Source of the DNA: Ophiosphaerella korrae
Taxonomy: Eukaryota; Ascomycota; Dothideomycetes; Pleosporales; Phaeosphaeriaceae
Direction of reading: 5' to 3'
Assembly (NCBI GenBank): GCA_028456385.1
Contig: JALNQF010000413.1
Coordinates: 1 to 32,806, forward strand
DNA length: 32,806 bases
Positions 1 through 12,215 of this stretch are shown piece after piece (the first letter of the stretch is position 1; every line of letters begins with the position of its first letter). The position numbers and the translations under genes are program-made. The notes beneath the pieces are model-generated. The model was not told the origin of the DNA. It saw only the letters and a program-made list of their open reading frames with translations, and searched no databases.

Positions 1-264
1 ATTATTTTCTTTAGACTAAATTCTTTATTTTTTAGCCTTCTTAGCTACTCTTTACAAAAGCTAACTCTTTTAATAGCTTTTTTTTTATTAATTAAGGGTT
101 TTTTATTAGTAATATTTATTGTATAGCCTTTCTCTTTAATAAACTGTTATAAGCTCCTAATAGAGACTTTAATATTATTTTCGAATATTAATCTCTTATT
201 AGTTTTCTTAGGACTTCTTTCTAAGTCCTAATTTAATTGCCTTTTAGCTCTTGAATTTAACTTT
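1..264. other. RIP-mutated AT-rich flank, no gene
   Basis: Very AT-rich sequence with almost no CAG, TGG or TGC. No domain could be read in any frame. It is the DNA into which the neighbouring Gypsy element inserted, since the target duplication GTAAT begins at its right edge (265-269). Confidence 0.6.
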
Positions 265-269
265 GTAAT

Positions 270-711
270 TGTTACGATACTAAGTAGTAGGTAAGCTATT
301 ATATCGCACACGATTAGGCTAGGTAATACGGCGTAGTAGAACACGTAACTATTTAGTAGTAAACGCTCTAGAACGAACGCTCTAGAGTAAACGCTCTAGA
401 ATAAGCGCTCTAGAGCGAACGCTCTAGAGTAAGCGCTTAGAAATAAACGCTAGATAGCAAGTATATAGGAACGTTAATAGACCTTTATAGACTATTATAT
501 TTAATCTCTTGTTTACCTTTTATCTTAATAGAGTATTATAACTAATACTTTAATTAGATTCTTATCTATCTATTAATACTTATATACCTCGTAATACTCT
601 AATAAGAGCTAATTATTAATTAAGTTAAGTAACTAACTTGTTTATTAACCTTACCTATCTTATAGAAGCCTACTTGCTCTTATTACCTTTACTAGTTCTA
701 AGGACTTAATA
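270..711 (+). repeat. 5' LTR of the Gypsy chromovirus
   Basis: 442 bp. It starts TGTTACGATAC and ends GGACTTAATA, the last bases being a RIP form of terminal CA. It holds five 14-bp tandem units. The 3' copy is the same length but more strongly mutated. Confidence 0.92.
361..430 (+). repeat. Five 14-bp tandem repeats centred on TCTAGA inside the LTR
   Basis: Exactly five 14-bp units of the form (A/G)A(A/G)CGCTCTAGA(A/G)(C/T), each containing the palindrome TCTAGA. The matching array in the 3' LTR lies at 6743-6812. Its position inside the LTR suggests a repeated protein-binding or enhancer element; this is inference. Confidence 0.85.
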
Positions 712-859
712 TATTAAACACTCTTAAGATAAGCGATACGTTAATAAATATAGATAACTAGCGTAGAGGAGTAACTTATACTACTACTTCTAAAGTTGCT
801 AAGCTAGACTTCTACTATAGAGAATAAAACAAGCTTAAGCTATAGATCTTATAACTTAA

Positions 860-1640
860 TCTGTTTTTTAGAGTAGACTAAGTTTAAGATAAAGATATAG
901 CTATACTTATATTATCTTATATAAGAGGTAAGGTAAAGAAATAGGTTATACTATACTTTAAGAAATACCTTAATAACAATAATAGTAACTATAACAAGAT
1001 ATTTAAAGAATAGATTAAGTTTAAAAACAAAGTATAATAAGCCTTTTTACTAGTAAACAAGATAGTAGTAGTAGAGTGCGCAATATAGTAGCTATAACAA
1101 TACAAGGTAGTAGTAGACTATACTAATAAATTCTAAAGCTACGCAATATAAATAGAATAGAATAATAAGTTATAAATAAGAATGTTTTAATAAAGACTTA
1201 AGAGCAACGTTTAAAGTAAGCTAATATATAGTAAAGCTATAATAGAGATATTAGAAAACCTAATAAAGGAAGCGATTTAAGTTAACAACTATATATACAA
1301 ATATATAGTAAAAGCTAAGAATAGCAAAGTACTATATATAGATAGTAAAAAGTATAAACCTAAGTACAAGTACTAACGTAAATACAAGAATAACTAAGTT
1401 TAGGGTAGCTATAGATACTTTAAGCTAGACAAGATATATATTAATAACGTAAACCTAGGAAAACAAGAATACTATTACTGCAAGAACCTTAAAAGAGTAG
1501 AAAGCTAAAAATACTATAAGTGTAGTAAAATAGGGCACCTAGCGAAGAATTACTAAGTAAAGAACAAGATTATATAACAAATTAATATACTTAAGAGGTA
1601 AGACGATAATAGAGAGGAAGAATAAGAAGTAATCCCTAGA
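860..1640 (+). pseudogene. Gag relic of the Gypsy chromovirus
   Basis: Read with TAG/TAA as mutated codons, this stretch resembles a retrotransposon Gag capsid region followed by a CCHC zinc knuckle at about 1510-1557. In the knuckle KCSKIGHLAKN is still readable, while the last Cys is now Tyr (TGC to TAC). Gag packages element RNA into particles, and the knuckle binds nucleic acid. Many in-frame stops mean no product is possible. The C-to-T and G-to-A direction of the lesions fits RIP. Confidence 0.75.
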
Positions 1641-2639
1641 GAAAGCTAAGAGAAGAGAGATTACGAGACTACAAACCTCTAGTAGTAAGATATAAGTAAG
1701 AGATACAACTACTATAAGATTACTATAAAGCTAAGTAACTTTATAATAGATAATAAAGTTAAAGCTATAAATATACTACTAGGAGTACAAAGCTACGTAA
1801 AGAGGTATTAGCTAAAGTAAAAGTAAACTAGGATAGACACCTTAGAATACCTTTAGCTATACTAGAGAAAAACAAGGTATAGGCGCAAGATAACACTATA
1901 TCTAAGAAAGCGAGTATATATAGCCTAAGACAAGAATAGAAAGAAAAACTAAGAGCTTAAGACTTTTAAATACGAAATAGTACCTAGAACACTAGAGCTA
2001 AAGTAAGAGAACGCTAAGGTATAAGATAGATTTACAAAAGAAATCTAGAAACTAGTAAATAGCTACTACTTAGTAAAAAAATAGTAAGATAAAGAACGCT
2101 AGATACGTAAAGTAAGGTAAACCTAGTAATATAAATTATTATATACTAATAATAATTAGGCGCTAATTATTATAGATCTAGTGTTAATACAAGAACTATA
2201 ATACTAGCTACACTTACGTAACCTAAACTATCTACTACTATTATAGATAGGATATTACTATAATAACTACTTTACCTACTATTCTAATAAGATAGAATCT
2301 AGATATTTCTCTTATAAGAGATCTAGATATAAAGAGAACTAAGAAGAGTGTATAAACGTAAGATACAAATAATACTTATAAGATAAGTAAGAAGCTAAGT
2401 ACTTTTTAGGTATAACTAAAGAAGATATAAATATAAGTAAGATACTTGTAAATAACTAATATATTAATCTAATCTAGTAAACCTATACGCTAGAAAAGTA
2501 TAAACAATATAAAGAGATTAAGATACTCTAAGGATTTTAGTAAAAGATAAATAAAGATTATAAGATTAAGTCTTTTTTAAGTAAATAGCTAATACTAGAT
2601 ATATATCTAGAAGCTATAACGCTATTAACGCTAAAAGAC

Positions 2640-5600
2640 TTATTAAACTCCTAGTAAAGATAAGAAGAGAAAAAATAAAAGTATTAGTAGATTTAGAGTT
2701 ATTTATAAACCTAATTACACCTAAAGTAGTAGAATAAGTAGAACTCTAACTATAAGTAAAAAAGACACTATATCTAATCTATATTGTAAATAGATAACTA
2801 ATACTAGAAAACCTAATAGTTAGTAACAAAGTAACTATAGAGATTATTATTTAAAGATATAGTATAAGGATTACTCTATACGTATTAGTTTTAGCTAATA
2901 AAGATATTATACTAGGACTCCTATAGCTATAAGAGTTTAATTCTAGAGTTAATTAAAAAAACTAGAACCTCTTATTTAACAACTATAAAGACGCACGTAG
3001 ATCTAAGCCTACGTATTAGTAGTGTTTAATAGTAGATAAGAAAGTACTATACAAGATAGTAGCTTTAATAGTAACTTATTAAGAGAGAATAAGTACCTCT
3101 ATAAGTACTAGTAGGGCGCTAGGCTAAGAAGTAGGAGTAGAGGAGTAACGCGTAACTCCTAAGATCCTAAAATAATACAAGAAGTTTAGCTACTTGTTTA
3201 TAGAAGAGATAGATATACTAGTATTACCTAAGTACTAACCTTAGGACTACATAATTAAGTTATAGGAAGGAAAAGAGCTACCTTTTAGACCTATTTACTA
3301 ATTAATAGAGAGTAAATTAGTAATACTCTAAGAATAACTAAATAGAGACCTAAAGAAAGGATATATATAAGAATCTTTATTATTAGTAAGATTTCTAATT
3401 CTCTTTATACTAAAAAAGAAGAGACTACTAAGGATATACGTAGACTACTAAAAACTAAACAATATTATAGTAAAGGACTAATACCTACTACTAAATATAG
3501 ACAAACTCTAAAATAGGCTAAGCTAAGCTAAGATCTTTACAAAGCTAGACCTAAAGGATAGATACTACCTAATATAAATTAAGGTAAGTAAAGAATAGAA
3601 GATAGTATTCTAAATACGCTATAGATATTATAAGTATATAGTAATACCTTTTAGATTAACAAATACACTAGTAACGTTTAAAAGACTAATTAATAATATA
3701 TTATAAGAATACTTAAATAAGTTTATTGTAGTGTACCTAGACGATATACTAATATATTCTAAAGAAGAAGGCAAGTACGTAGAGTAAGTAATAATAGTAC
3801 TATAGTACTTAGACTAATACAACCTATAACTAAAGCTAGAGAAGTACAAATAGTACAAGATAGAAGTAGAGTTTCTAGGATATATAATAAGTATTAACAA
3901 AGTTAAAATAAGCTAAGAAAAGATTAAAGTAGTAAAAGAATAAAAAGAACCTAAGATAGTTAAAGACGTATAATTATTTCTAAGATTTATTAACTTTAAC
4001 TAATACTTTATAAAGAGATTTTCTAAAAAGGTACTACTACTTATAAAGCTTATAAGGAAAGATATAGTATAAAAATAGAGAATAGAGTAGAAATAAGCTT
4101 ATAAAGAACTTAAGTAAGCCTATATTATACTACTAGTTCTAAAGTAATTTTATAGTAACAAGACCTTAGTTATTAAGATAGACGTATCTAATCTAGCTTA
4201 TAGAGTAATAGCGCTACAAGAGTATAAAGAGAAATAGTATCTAATTATATACTATTTAGGAAAGTTTATAGAATAAGAAGAAAGATATAATATATATAAT
4301 AAGGAGCTACTTATAATAGTTAATATACTTAAATACTAGAGAGTATACGCTAAAAGCGTAGTAGAAGTAATTATTAAGATAGATTATAAGAACCTAATAT
4401 ACTTTATAACAAGTAAGAAGTTAAAAGATAAGTAGATATAATAGGTAGAACTACTAGGATAGTATAAATTTAAGATCTAGTATATACTAAGTAAGGAAAA
4501 TAGCTAAGTAGACGCGCTTAGCTAAAGACACAATATTATAAGAAAGAGATAAGTAGTAGAAGAAGCTATACTCTAAGATAATAGACAAGGATACCTAATA
4601 CTAAATACACGACTAGTAGAAGATTAAGAAATTAATAACTTAGTTAGGATTATAAACAAGGTTCTAGAAGAATTATAAGAAGTAATTATATAATAATACT
4701 ATAATAACTTAGTATATAAGTACCTAGGGATTATACAAACTATAGAACTAATCTAGAGAAATTATAGATTTAGTAAGATAAAAGAGAAAGTAACGTAGTT
4801 TATTAAAGAATATATAGATTACTAGAAAAATAAGTACAAGATATATACACTCTATAGAAAAATATAAGTAATTAAGATACTAAAAAAACTATAGATAGAT
4901 ATTATAATAGACTTTATTATAAGACTACTAATATTAAAAGACCTAGTAATAAGAATAGGATATAATATAATAATAGTAATTATAGACTAATTTATAAAAT
5001 ACGCTAAGATAGAGAAATTCTAAAGTAACTACATAGTAGATTAGCTAAGATACGTGCTACTAGACGTGCTAATACAAAGATATAGAATACTAAAAAGTAT
5101 TATTAGTAATAGAGACAAGCTTTTTATATCTAATTACTAGATAACGCTACTTATAGTAATAAAGACAAAAAAGAAGCTATTAATAGCTTATTATCTATAG
5201 ATAGATAGATAGATAGAATAGACTAATAGAATATTAAAAATATATCTAAGGATTTATAGTAATTAGAAGTAGAATAATTAAGTATTACTATTACCTATAG
5301 CACAATTAGTATATAATAACAAGTACTTAGAAGTAATAAGTAAAATACTATATTTTGTAAACTATAGGACATACTCTAATTTATTTAAGAGAATACTACT
5401 AGGACCTAAGATAGAAGTAGTATTAGTTAGAGTTAAAGATATACAAGAACTCTACAATAAGATAAGATAAAAACTAAAAGAAGCTTAGAAATAAAGTATT
5501 TTATATATTAATTAAAAATAAAAAAAAGTACTTTAGCTAAAAGAAAGAGATAAAGCGTATCTTTATATAAAGAATCTATAGACTAAGTAAATTAGTAAAA

Positions 5601-6060
5601 GACTAGACTATATTAAGGTTAGACTATTTTTAGTTAAAGAAGATAATAGGCTAGTAACAAAAACACTAGAACTACCTAAAAATACTAAAGTATACTCTAA
5701 GTTCTATATAAGCCTACTAGAACTAGCTAAGCTAAAAACACTAGTATAGCGACAATTCTAATATTAGAAAGAAGAGGACAACAAGTTTAAAGTTAAAGAC
5801 CTATAAAGATATTAAGAAATAGGACGTAACACCTTCTAAAGTATATAGTTTCTCTAGGAGTAGCTAGTAAAATAGAAAGGTTACCTAGTAAGTAAAAATA
5901 TATAAGAACCTAAAGCTAATCTATAGAATTATTAGTAGATACTTAAGAAAGTAAGAAATAAGTATAATATACTAGGATACATAGGATATACAAAGCTATA
6001 GCTAGGATATAATAGATATATTAGTAGAAGAAAGTTCTATAATAAACCTAACTACGTAGA
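2640..6060 (+). pseudogene. Pol relic: protease, reverse transcriptase, RNase H, integrase, chromodomain
   Basis: An aspartic-protease-like motif (VLVDLELFINL, about 2690-2725) is followed by a reverse transcriptase whose catalytic box FIVVYLDDILIYS is intact at 3722-3760. RNase H (KIDVSNLAY..ALQEYKEK) lies near 4170-4300. The integrase core begins around 4890, where the first catalytic Asp sits in a RIP-altered ISIDIIIDFI stretch. A GPY/F-like segment (about 5640-5730) and a chromodomain end (EPKANL, about 5905) follow. Pol copies the RNA into DNA and inserts it; chromodomains of this family guide insertion to marked chromatin. The reading is broken by dozens of TAG and TAA codons. Confidence 0.85.
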
Positions 6061-6651
6061 GCCTATAAAGCGTCCTTAGTTGTAATAAATTTATCTAACA
6101 AGCTAATAGTAGACTAGATAGTAAGAGAGGAGGTAATATTAATAGTAGTAGTAGAATAGTTAAGAACTTACGCTAAAACCTTATTACTTTCTTACTCTAA
6201 CTCTAATACTAGGTATAAGGCCTTATAACAAGTACGCTCTTTAGTAGATTTTAATATTTTCTTATTACGTAGTAAATAAGTAATAATAATAGTAAGAAGT
6301 TTTTTATTATTATTAACCTTTTTATAGAACTTTTTACAAGTTTAATTAAGAGACTCTTAGGTTATACTAATGTAAAGACGCCTTATACAAGTATACTTAG
6401 TATACTTTAGAGTAAAATCTAGTATAATAAAATAAGGAATACTTAAGAGAGAATAATATAGATAAGGTATTTCTAAAATATAGTTTATAGTAAAGATTTC
6501 TAATAAGAGTTAAAGTCTACAAGACTATAAAGGAGGTAGTATTATAGTAAGATAGTTTTTAACTAGAAAGTAGAGTAAACTACTTATAAGCTAGACCTAG
6601 CTAATAGAGGTCTAGGCCTAAAGATAGACTTAGTGTAAGAAAGGGGGATAG

Positions 6652-7093
6652 TATTACAATACTAAGTAGTAGGTAAGCTATTATATTATATACAATTAGG
6701 CTAGGTAATATAGCGTAGTAGAATATATAACTATTTAGTAGTAAACACTCTAGAACAAACACTCTAAAGTAAACACTCTAGAATAAGTACTCTAGAGTAA
6801 ACGTTCTAGAGTAAGCGCTTAGAAATAAACGCTAGATAGCTAGTATTTAAGAACGTTAATAGACCTTTATAGACTATTGTATTTAATCTCTTCTTTACTT
6901 CTTATCCTAATAGAATATTATAACTAATACTTTAATTAGATTCTTATCTACCTATTAATACTTATATACCTCGTAATACTCTAATAAGAGCTAATTATTA
7001 ATTAAGTTAAGTAACTAACTTGTTTATTAACCTTGCCTATCTTATAGAAGCCTACTTGCTCTTATTATCCTTACTAGTTCTAAGGACTTAATA
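6652..7093 (+). repeat. 3' LTR of the Gypsy chromovirus
   Basis: 442 bp, equal in length to the 5' LTR. It starts TATTACAATAC (RIP form of TGTTACGATAC) and ends GGACTTAATA. Several CpG sites kept in the 5' LTR are CpA, TpG or TpA here, so the two LTRs have decayed unequally. Confidence 0.92.
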
Positions 7094-7098
7094 GTAAT

Positions 7099-7769
7099 AC
7101 GTCTATCTTTTACTTAGCTAATAGTAGTAGTATTATTAAGTTTTTTATTTATTTAGTTAATAGAATTTCTAATAGACTTATAATCTTTATTTAGGATAGT
7201 AGAAATAGTAGATAAAGGTGTTTAAGCCTTATAAAGAAGGCTAACTTCTAATTTAAACTTAGAGAGATTTAAGGTTATATTAAAGGATATAAAGAAGATA
7301 AAGTAAAAACTATAATAGAAGTATTTTTATACTTAATAGACTAGTAGATTAGTAATATATTACGTAATATTAGGTTACGTGCTAATATAGGTATTTTTTT
7401 CTTCTTTCTTTTACTAAAAACTTAGTTAAGAAACCTTAGCTTAAAATTAGGTTACGTAATCTAGTCTAACTATATAAGGGATCGTTAGAATATAAAGGAT
7501 TTTTATACCTAAATTAAAAAGTTCTATTAAGTTAAATTTAGGATTAAAAAAAGTCCTCTAAACACTTTAAATTTTAGCTCGATTTCGATTAGTAATTAAA
7601 AATTATAGTAAGCTATATTAATGTTCTATATATTGTCTTTAATATTCTTTTTCAGTTATATTTTTAACTAATATATTCGTAGAGTTATAGCTATTTTAAA
7701 TCTATAGCTTTTTTTTACACTTTTTTTTCGTGTTACCCTACTATAGATTAAGACCTACTATAGCTAATC
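7099..7769. other. RIP-mutated stretch without recognisable gene
   Basis: AT-rich DNA right of the Gypsy target duplication. I could not read any domain or terminal repeat. It was in place before the Gypsy insertion, because the duplicated site lies at its edge. Confidence 0.5.
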
Positions 7770-8110
7770 TCTATTATTATTACTAATAAAGAAACTAGTA
7801 GTATATATAAAGAATACCTAGTAGAAGCTATCTTAAACGTACGCTTTAAAGAGTATAGAAAATATATAAGATAGTACTACTTAGTTTACTAGACTAGCTA
7901 TAATAAACCTATATAGAAGCTAGTAGAAGAATTTATAAAATATAAAGCTACCTTTAACTTTTACTAGAACTACCTAGAGAAGCCTAAAATACTAACTATA
8001 TACCTAAAATAGAGCCTAATAAAGATATAACCTAGTAAGGTACCTTAGCTATTAGTAAGCGTAAAAAGGCCCTCTAAGGCGTAATTAAAAAACTTTACTA
8101 CTAGCTAAAG
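7770..8110 (+). pseudogene. Relic with a chromodomain-like reading
   Basis: In one plus-strand frame, treating TAG as mutated Trp or Gln, the translation has the shape of a chromodomain: an EYLVEAILNVRFK start, a YLVY.TSYNKP core and a following EEFIKYKA helix. This matches the YLVKWxGY..TWEP pattern of chromodomains. The sequence that follows (to about 8600) has no recognised domain. Chromodomains here usually mark the C-terminus of a chromovirus Pol, so this may be a fragment of a second, different Gypsy element. A host chromodomain gene cannot be excluded. No LTR was found beside it. Confidence 0.45.
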
Positions 8111-8776
8111 CTAAATTATAGCGCAAAAATAGTAGGAATAGTTTACTTTAGCTAGTAAGCGTAAAACTCTTTTTAGGTTAGGGCCTACCTTACTATTATA
8201 GCTATAACTACTACACTCTCTTATAACTAGTTACGCGTAGGTCTAGTTTACTATCGTAGAATTTACGACTAGCTACTAAATTCCTAGCTAGGGCTACTCT
8301 ACGCTACCTACCCCTTAATACTTATAAATATTAGGCTTACTAGGTCCCCTATATTAATAAACCTACTTATCGCAAAGCCTATATCTATAGTAGGTACCTA
8401 TATAGAGATCTAGCGCTATTAAGTTACTTAGTAGTATTAACTTTACCTTCCCTTATACTATATACAAATACTTTTAGGTTTAATTTTATTAGCGTAGAGT
8501 AAAAGTAGTAGAAAAGAGTTTATAGTTAATACGTTTTATATATAGAAGTTATATAGGTCTTAATTTTATACTAAAATTAGTAAAAACCCTAGCTCTATAC
8601 TCTATAAATAATAATTTCGACTCTAAAAATAGTTAACTTCCTTAACTCTAACTACTACTACTACTACCTAATAAGTATTATTAGTTAATTAGAGCCTCTT
8701 TTAAGCTCTAGGAATTCGCTCTTTAAAAGGAGCAAGACGTATAAGAGAGTTATCTCTTATATCTCTTATTTTTACA

Positions 8777-8861
8777 CTAATATTAGTAAGTTACAACTTA
8801 CTAATATTATAAACTTACTAATACATGCTAATATTAGTAAGTTTGTAACTTACTAATATTT
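8777..8861. repeat. Twin palindromes next to the pogo element
   Basis: Two near-perfect hairpins of about 30 bp share one arm sequence. AATATTAGTAAGTT pairs with AACTTACTAATATT at about 8779-8808, and the same pair recurs at about 8828-8861 around a TTTGTAA centre. A partial arm (AAACTTACTAAT) lies between. This is an inverted-repeat cluster of unknown origin, about 30 bp outside the pogo left end. Confidence 0.8.
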
Positions 8862-8887
8862 AACTACCTTTCTACTTTTAGTTAGCG

Positions 8888-10757
8888 CTTAGTAAGCTAC
8901 TAGGTATATAACGTGTTTTACTAATATCCTAGCTACTTTACTATTCTAGCTACCTTACTAAAATCTACTTACTAGTAAGTATTTAATTAACAATAGGCTG
9001 CGTATAACGCTGTAAATTACCTTAAAAAGAAAGTAGAATTAATCTTACCTCTTCTTCTATTAATAAGAAAACAATTTAGAGTACCTATAAGGCTATAAAG
9101 TTATTTTAAGTCCTACGTTTAACGCTCTAAGGCTAGATAAAAGGAGCCCTCTTAAAGAACGTAGCCTATTAATACTAACGCAAGCTCTTACTTATAGAAG
9201 AGTAGTCTCTTGTTTAATAGATCCTAGACCTTAATTGTTGTAGATTTCCTACTTATATTATTAACGTACGACATATAGTAGACGCTTTACTAACTACTTG
9301 TAGCTAAAATCCTCCTCTTCTAATAGGTAAGAACTAGGTAGACTAATAGATTAGGAGCTAGCTTAAACTTTAGACAAAGTAGAATAAAAAGTTCTACTCT
9401 TAGCGCGCTAAGTGTAAGGACCTAGTCTAAATTACTGCGTAGTTTAGGCTTATATAAGAGACGCGTTAGGCGTATAAGATAATTAATAAGGATATATACA
9501 ACTTTAATAAGACTAGGTTTATAATAGGGGTAGCTTCTACGTCTAAAGTTATTACAAGTTTAGATATAATTAGTTAGGCTATTACTATCTAGCTAGGAAA
9601 TTGTAACTAGAGTACAATAATTAAGTATATTAACGCGTCTAGTTAGTTAATCCTACCCTTTATTATCCTAGCTAGAAAGATACACTAAAGTAGCTAGTAT
9701 ACAGATCTACTAGCTAGCTATATAATCGTAGTTAGTAACAATAGATAGATAATAGATAAACTAGGTGTATGCTAGATCTAGTATTTTAATAAGTAGATAG
9801 AGGGCCGTACAAGTAGAGTATATAGGCTCTTAATCTTAGATAGATATAGTAGCTACGCTACTCCTAAGTTTAATTAGTATTATATAGAACATAAGATTGT
9901 AGCTCTTTATATACTATCTTATACGTCCTACCTCTTCTAGCCTCTTAATATAGGCTGCTTCTCTCCTCTTAAAGTAGCGTATAGTTACGAGATTAGACTC
10001 TTAGTACGTAAAGGAGTCTTCTATATTAACAAAGAAGAGTTCTTGTATATATATCTATACGTACGTATATTAGTAATTAGTTTAAGTAATATTTAAAGTA
10101 GCTTTTAGGCTACTAGACTAATCTTATATAGTCTAGAGCGTATCCTTAATACTTTTACTATTATTAAGACTCTATCCCTACGTAGGACTACTCCTAACTA
10201 AGAGCTATAGGTAGCTAAGATACTTCGTACTATTAATTAGCTTAAAAAACAAGCTTATCTAATACAAAGCCTCTTTTAACGTTAGTCTTAAAGCCTTATA
10301 AGTCTAGTAATTACTTAACTTATTAAGAGTTATTAACTAGCTATATACTTAGTAGTAATTCTTATAGAGGAGAATTACAAACTTTAGGTTACAAAAAAAT
10401 GCTAAAAACGTAAGAAGGCTTAGCCTAGATAGTATATTACCTTAGGAGGCGTACTTAAAGCTAATTAGGCGCGTACGTTAATTATAACAATAGAAAGGGC
10501 TACTAAATAGGTAGTTAGGGATTAGGCTTCTAGTATACGCTAACGTATACTACTAACGTGTAGTAATTACTATGTATAAGGCTATAAAAGGAATTAATAT
10601 AGAATAATCTAATTTATCTACTTGTAAAGTTTTAAACTAATTAATTACGTTATTGTAGAGTAATCGCTTATAGAGTAATAGAGCTTTTAGTAAAGTAGCT
10701 AGAATAGTAGAGTAGCTAGGATGTTAGTAAAACACGTTATACCTAGTACTTACTTAG
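8888..10757 (+). mobile_element. pogo/Fot1-type DNA transposon (Tc1/mariner superfamily), RIP-inactivated
   Basis: Imperfect inverted ends match over about 65 bp: the left end around 8891-8963 (ACTAGGTATATAACGTGTTTTA...) and the right end 10685-10757 (reverse complement ACTAGGTATAACGTGTTTTA...). The element of about 1.87 kb encloses one degraded plus-strand transposase. Elements of this group move by cut-and-paste into TA sites. The outer limits are uncertain by a few bases, because the ends differ by small gaps. Confidence 0.85.
9046..10300 (+). pseudogene. pogo/Fot1 transposase relic (CENP-B-like HTH plus DDE)
   Basis: Reading TAG as mutated Gln/Trp gives the usual order. A DNA-binding part comes first, with a CENP-B-type HTH segment near 9320-9420. 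The DDE core follows: the first acidic site now reads YNFNKTRF (Asp to Asn, about 9497-9520). The second is readable as LLILDRYSSYATPKF (about 9827-9871), followed by EHKIVALYILSYTS. The third reads PLNIGCFSPLK (Asp to Asn) near 9940-9975. Two of three catalytic acids are altered by G-to-A changes, and stops are frequent, so the protein is dead. Confidence 0.85.
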
Positions 10758-11074
10758 ATAGCTTTATCTACTATTTACTCTTTTTAGTTAATTATTAAAA
10801 CTACCTTATTAAGTTATCTTACGTAAAGTCTACTTTATAATAGTTAAAAAAATAGTTATCTTAGTTAAGTTTATATATAAAAACTTACTTTAGAGGTAAT
10901 AGCTAATTGTTATAAGTTAGAGCTCTACTCTATACAATTTAGGTAAGCTTATAGTAGTAAGTAAGCTATATAAGCTATTTAAGCTACTCTACTATATATA
11001 AGTAGTTTAGCTTAGATAGCTTTTTAATTAATAATTATCTTTTACTTATTTCTAAGCTTATATCTTATAATAGT
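10758..11074. other. RIP-mutated spacer, no gene
   Basis: About 320 bp between the pogo right end and the Copia 5' LTR. AT-rich, with no readable domain or repeat recognised. Confidence 0.5.
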
Positions 11075-12215
11075 TATTAAGGATTAAAAGTATATTATGT
11101 ATAAGAGCTAGAGATAAAAGATTAGAAGCTAAAGAAGAGCTACTTATAATTTTAATAAGAAGAAGAATATTAATTAGTATAAATCTAAGAAGTCTTTTAC
11201 TAGTAGTAATTAGTAGATTAATTAATTCTAAGAGTAAAAAGGATTAGAGCTTACTATATTAGATTATAGCTAAGAAGTTTTAGTAGATTTTAAATAGATT
11301 CTTATTATATAGTAGCTCTACTCTACTATACTAAATAAACTTAAAAAAGTAACTAAGTATTTAATAATATTAAATATAGGAGTAAAATAGTATATATTAC
11401 CTAAAGCTCTTAAAGCTCTATTTTACGCTTTATATAGCTATAGCTTAATATAGCCTAACGCGTAATAATATTTCTTTTTTCTATAGCGTATATTCTTAGG
11501 CGCTAGGCTATAACAAGTAGTAATACTAGACTTTCTAGTAGCTTAAAAGCGCTTTATCTTAGCTTAGTCTCTACTAGCTAGCTAGGCTAACTAGCTATTA
11601 GTAAGGTTAAACTACTATACTTAGCCTAACCTACTCTATATATAGTATAGTTATTATTAAATACTATATTATATAGTAGCTTTACTTTACTACGCTAAAT
11701 AAACTTAAAAAGGTAACTAAGTATTTAATAATATTAAATATAAGAGTAGAATAATATATATTACCTAAGGCCTATAGAGCTCTATTTTATACTTTACGTA
11801 ACTATAGCTTACTATAGCCTACTATAGCTTATAGTGTAATAATTCTTTATATTAGAGCTAAGTAAAAGTAAAGTTTTATATAATATACTCTAAGCTTATA
11901 AAGTATAAGCTATATAACTTAACTAATTATAAATTAAGTAAAGAGTAAAACTTAACTCTAAATTAAACATAAGTAAAATATAAGATTAAGGCTTAAACAC
12001 TTTAATCCTAGAGAGTATATAGTAAAAAAATAGTACTAAGTAGAGGATTATATAATCCTAAGATTACCTACTAAAGTAATTAGTTACTTAATTATTAGTC
12101 TTACTAATTTTTAAGTATATAGAGTTAATTATATATAGCTTTATACTTAGATAGTAGTCTAATTAACTTCTTACTTATATAAAGATTATTCTTTATACTT
12201 CTATTTTCTATTATA
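11075..12215 (+). repeat. 5' LTR of the Copia element, split by a TRIM insertion
   Basis: It matches the 3' LTR from TTAAGGATTAAA through CTTCTATTTTCTATTATA, except for an extra segment (11,303-11,841 plus one copy of its target site) absent from the 3' copy. Without the insertion it would be about 600 bp. Confidence 0.8.
11298..11846 (+). mobile_element. TRIM-like mini LTR retrotransposon with perfect ATTCT duplication
   Basis: Two direct repeats, 11,303-11,467 (165 bp) and 11,667-11,841 (175 bp), both start TATTATATAGTAGC and end G(C/T)GTAATA. These are RIP forms of an LTR beginning TG and ending CA. They flank a non-coding centre of 199 bp. The insertion is bordered by ATTCT on both sides (11,298-11,302 and 11,842-11,846), and the sequence is absent from the sister Copia LTR. 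At 539 bp without coding capacity it fits a TRIM, which would need enzymes from another element. A solo LTR of the same family sits at 27,838-28,001. Confidence 0.85.

Larger units (their letters stand above)
265..7098 (+). mobile_element. Full-length RIP-inactivated Ty3/Gypsy chromovirus with 5-bp target duplication
   Basis: Two direct 442-bp LTRs (270-711 and 6652-7093) are flanked by a perfect duplication GTAAT (265-269 and 7094-7098). A purine-rich tract ending in AAAGGGGGATAG lies directly before the 3' LTR. Inside, reading TAG/TAA as mutated Gln or Trp codons, the domain order is Gag, zinc knuckle, protease-like segment, reverse transcriptase, RNase H, integrase, chromodomain. Reverse transcriptase before integrase is diagnostic of Ty3/Gypsy, and the C-terminal chromodomain places it among chromoviruses. 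Stops in every frame mean it cannot be autonomous. The complete LTR pair and duplication show a simple insertion later silenced by RIP. Confidence 0.93.

Noticed and set aside
361..430. CRISPR-like regular repeat
   Set aside because: Units are 14 bp and head-to-tail with no spacers, inside a eukaryotic LTR.
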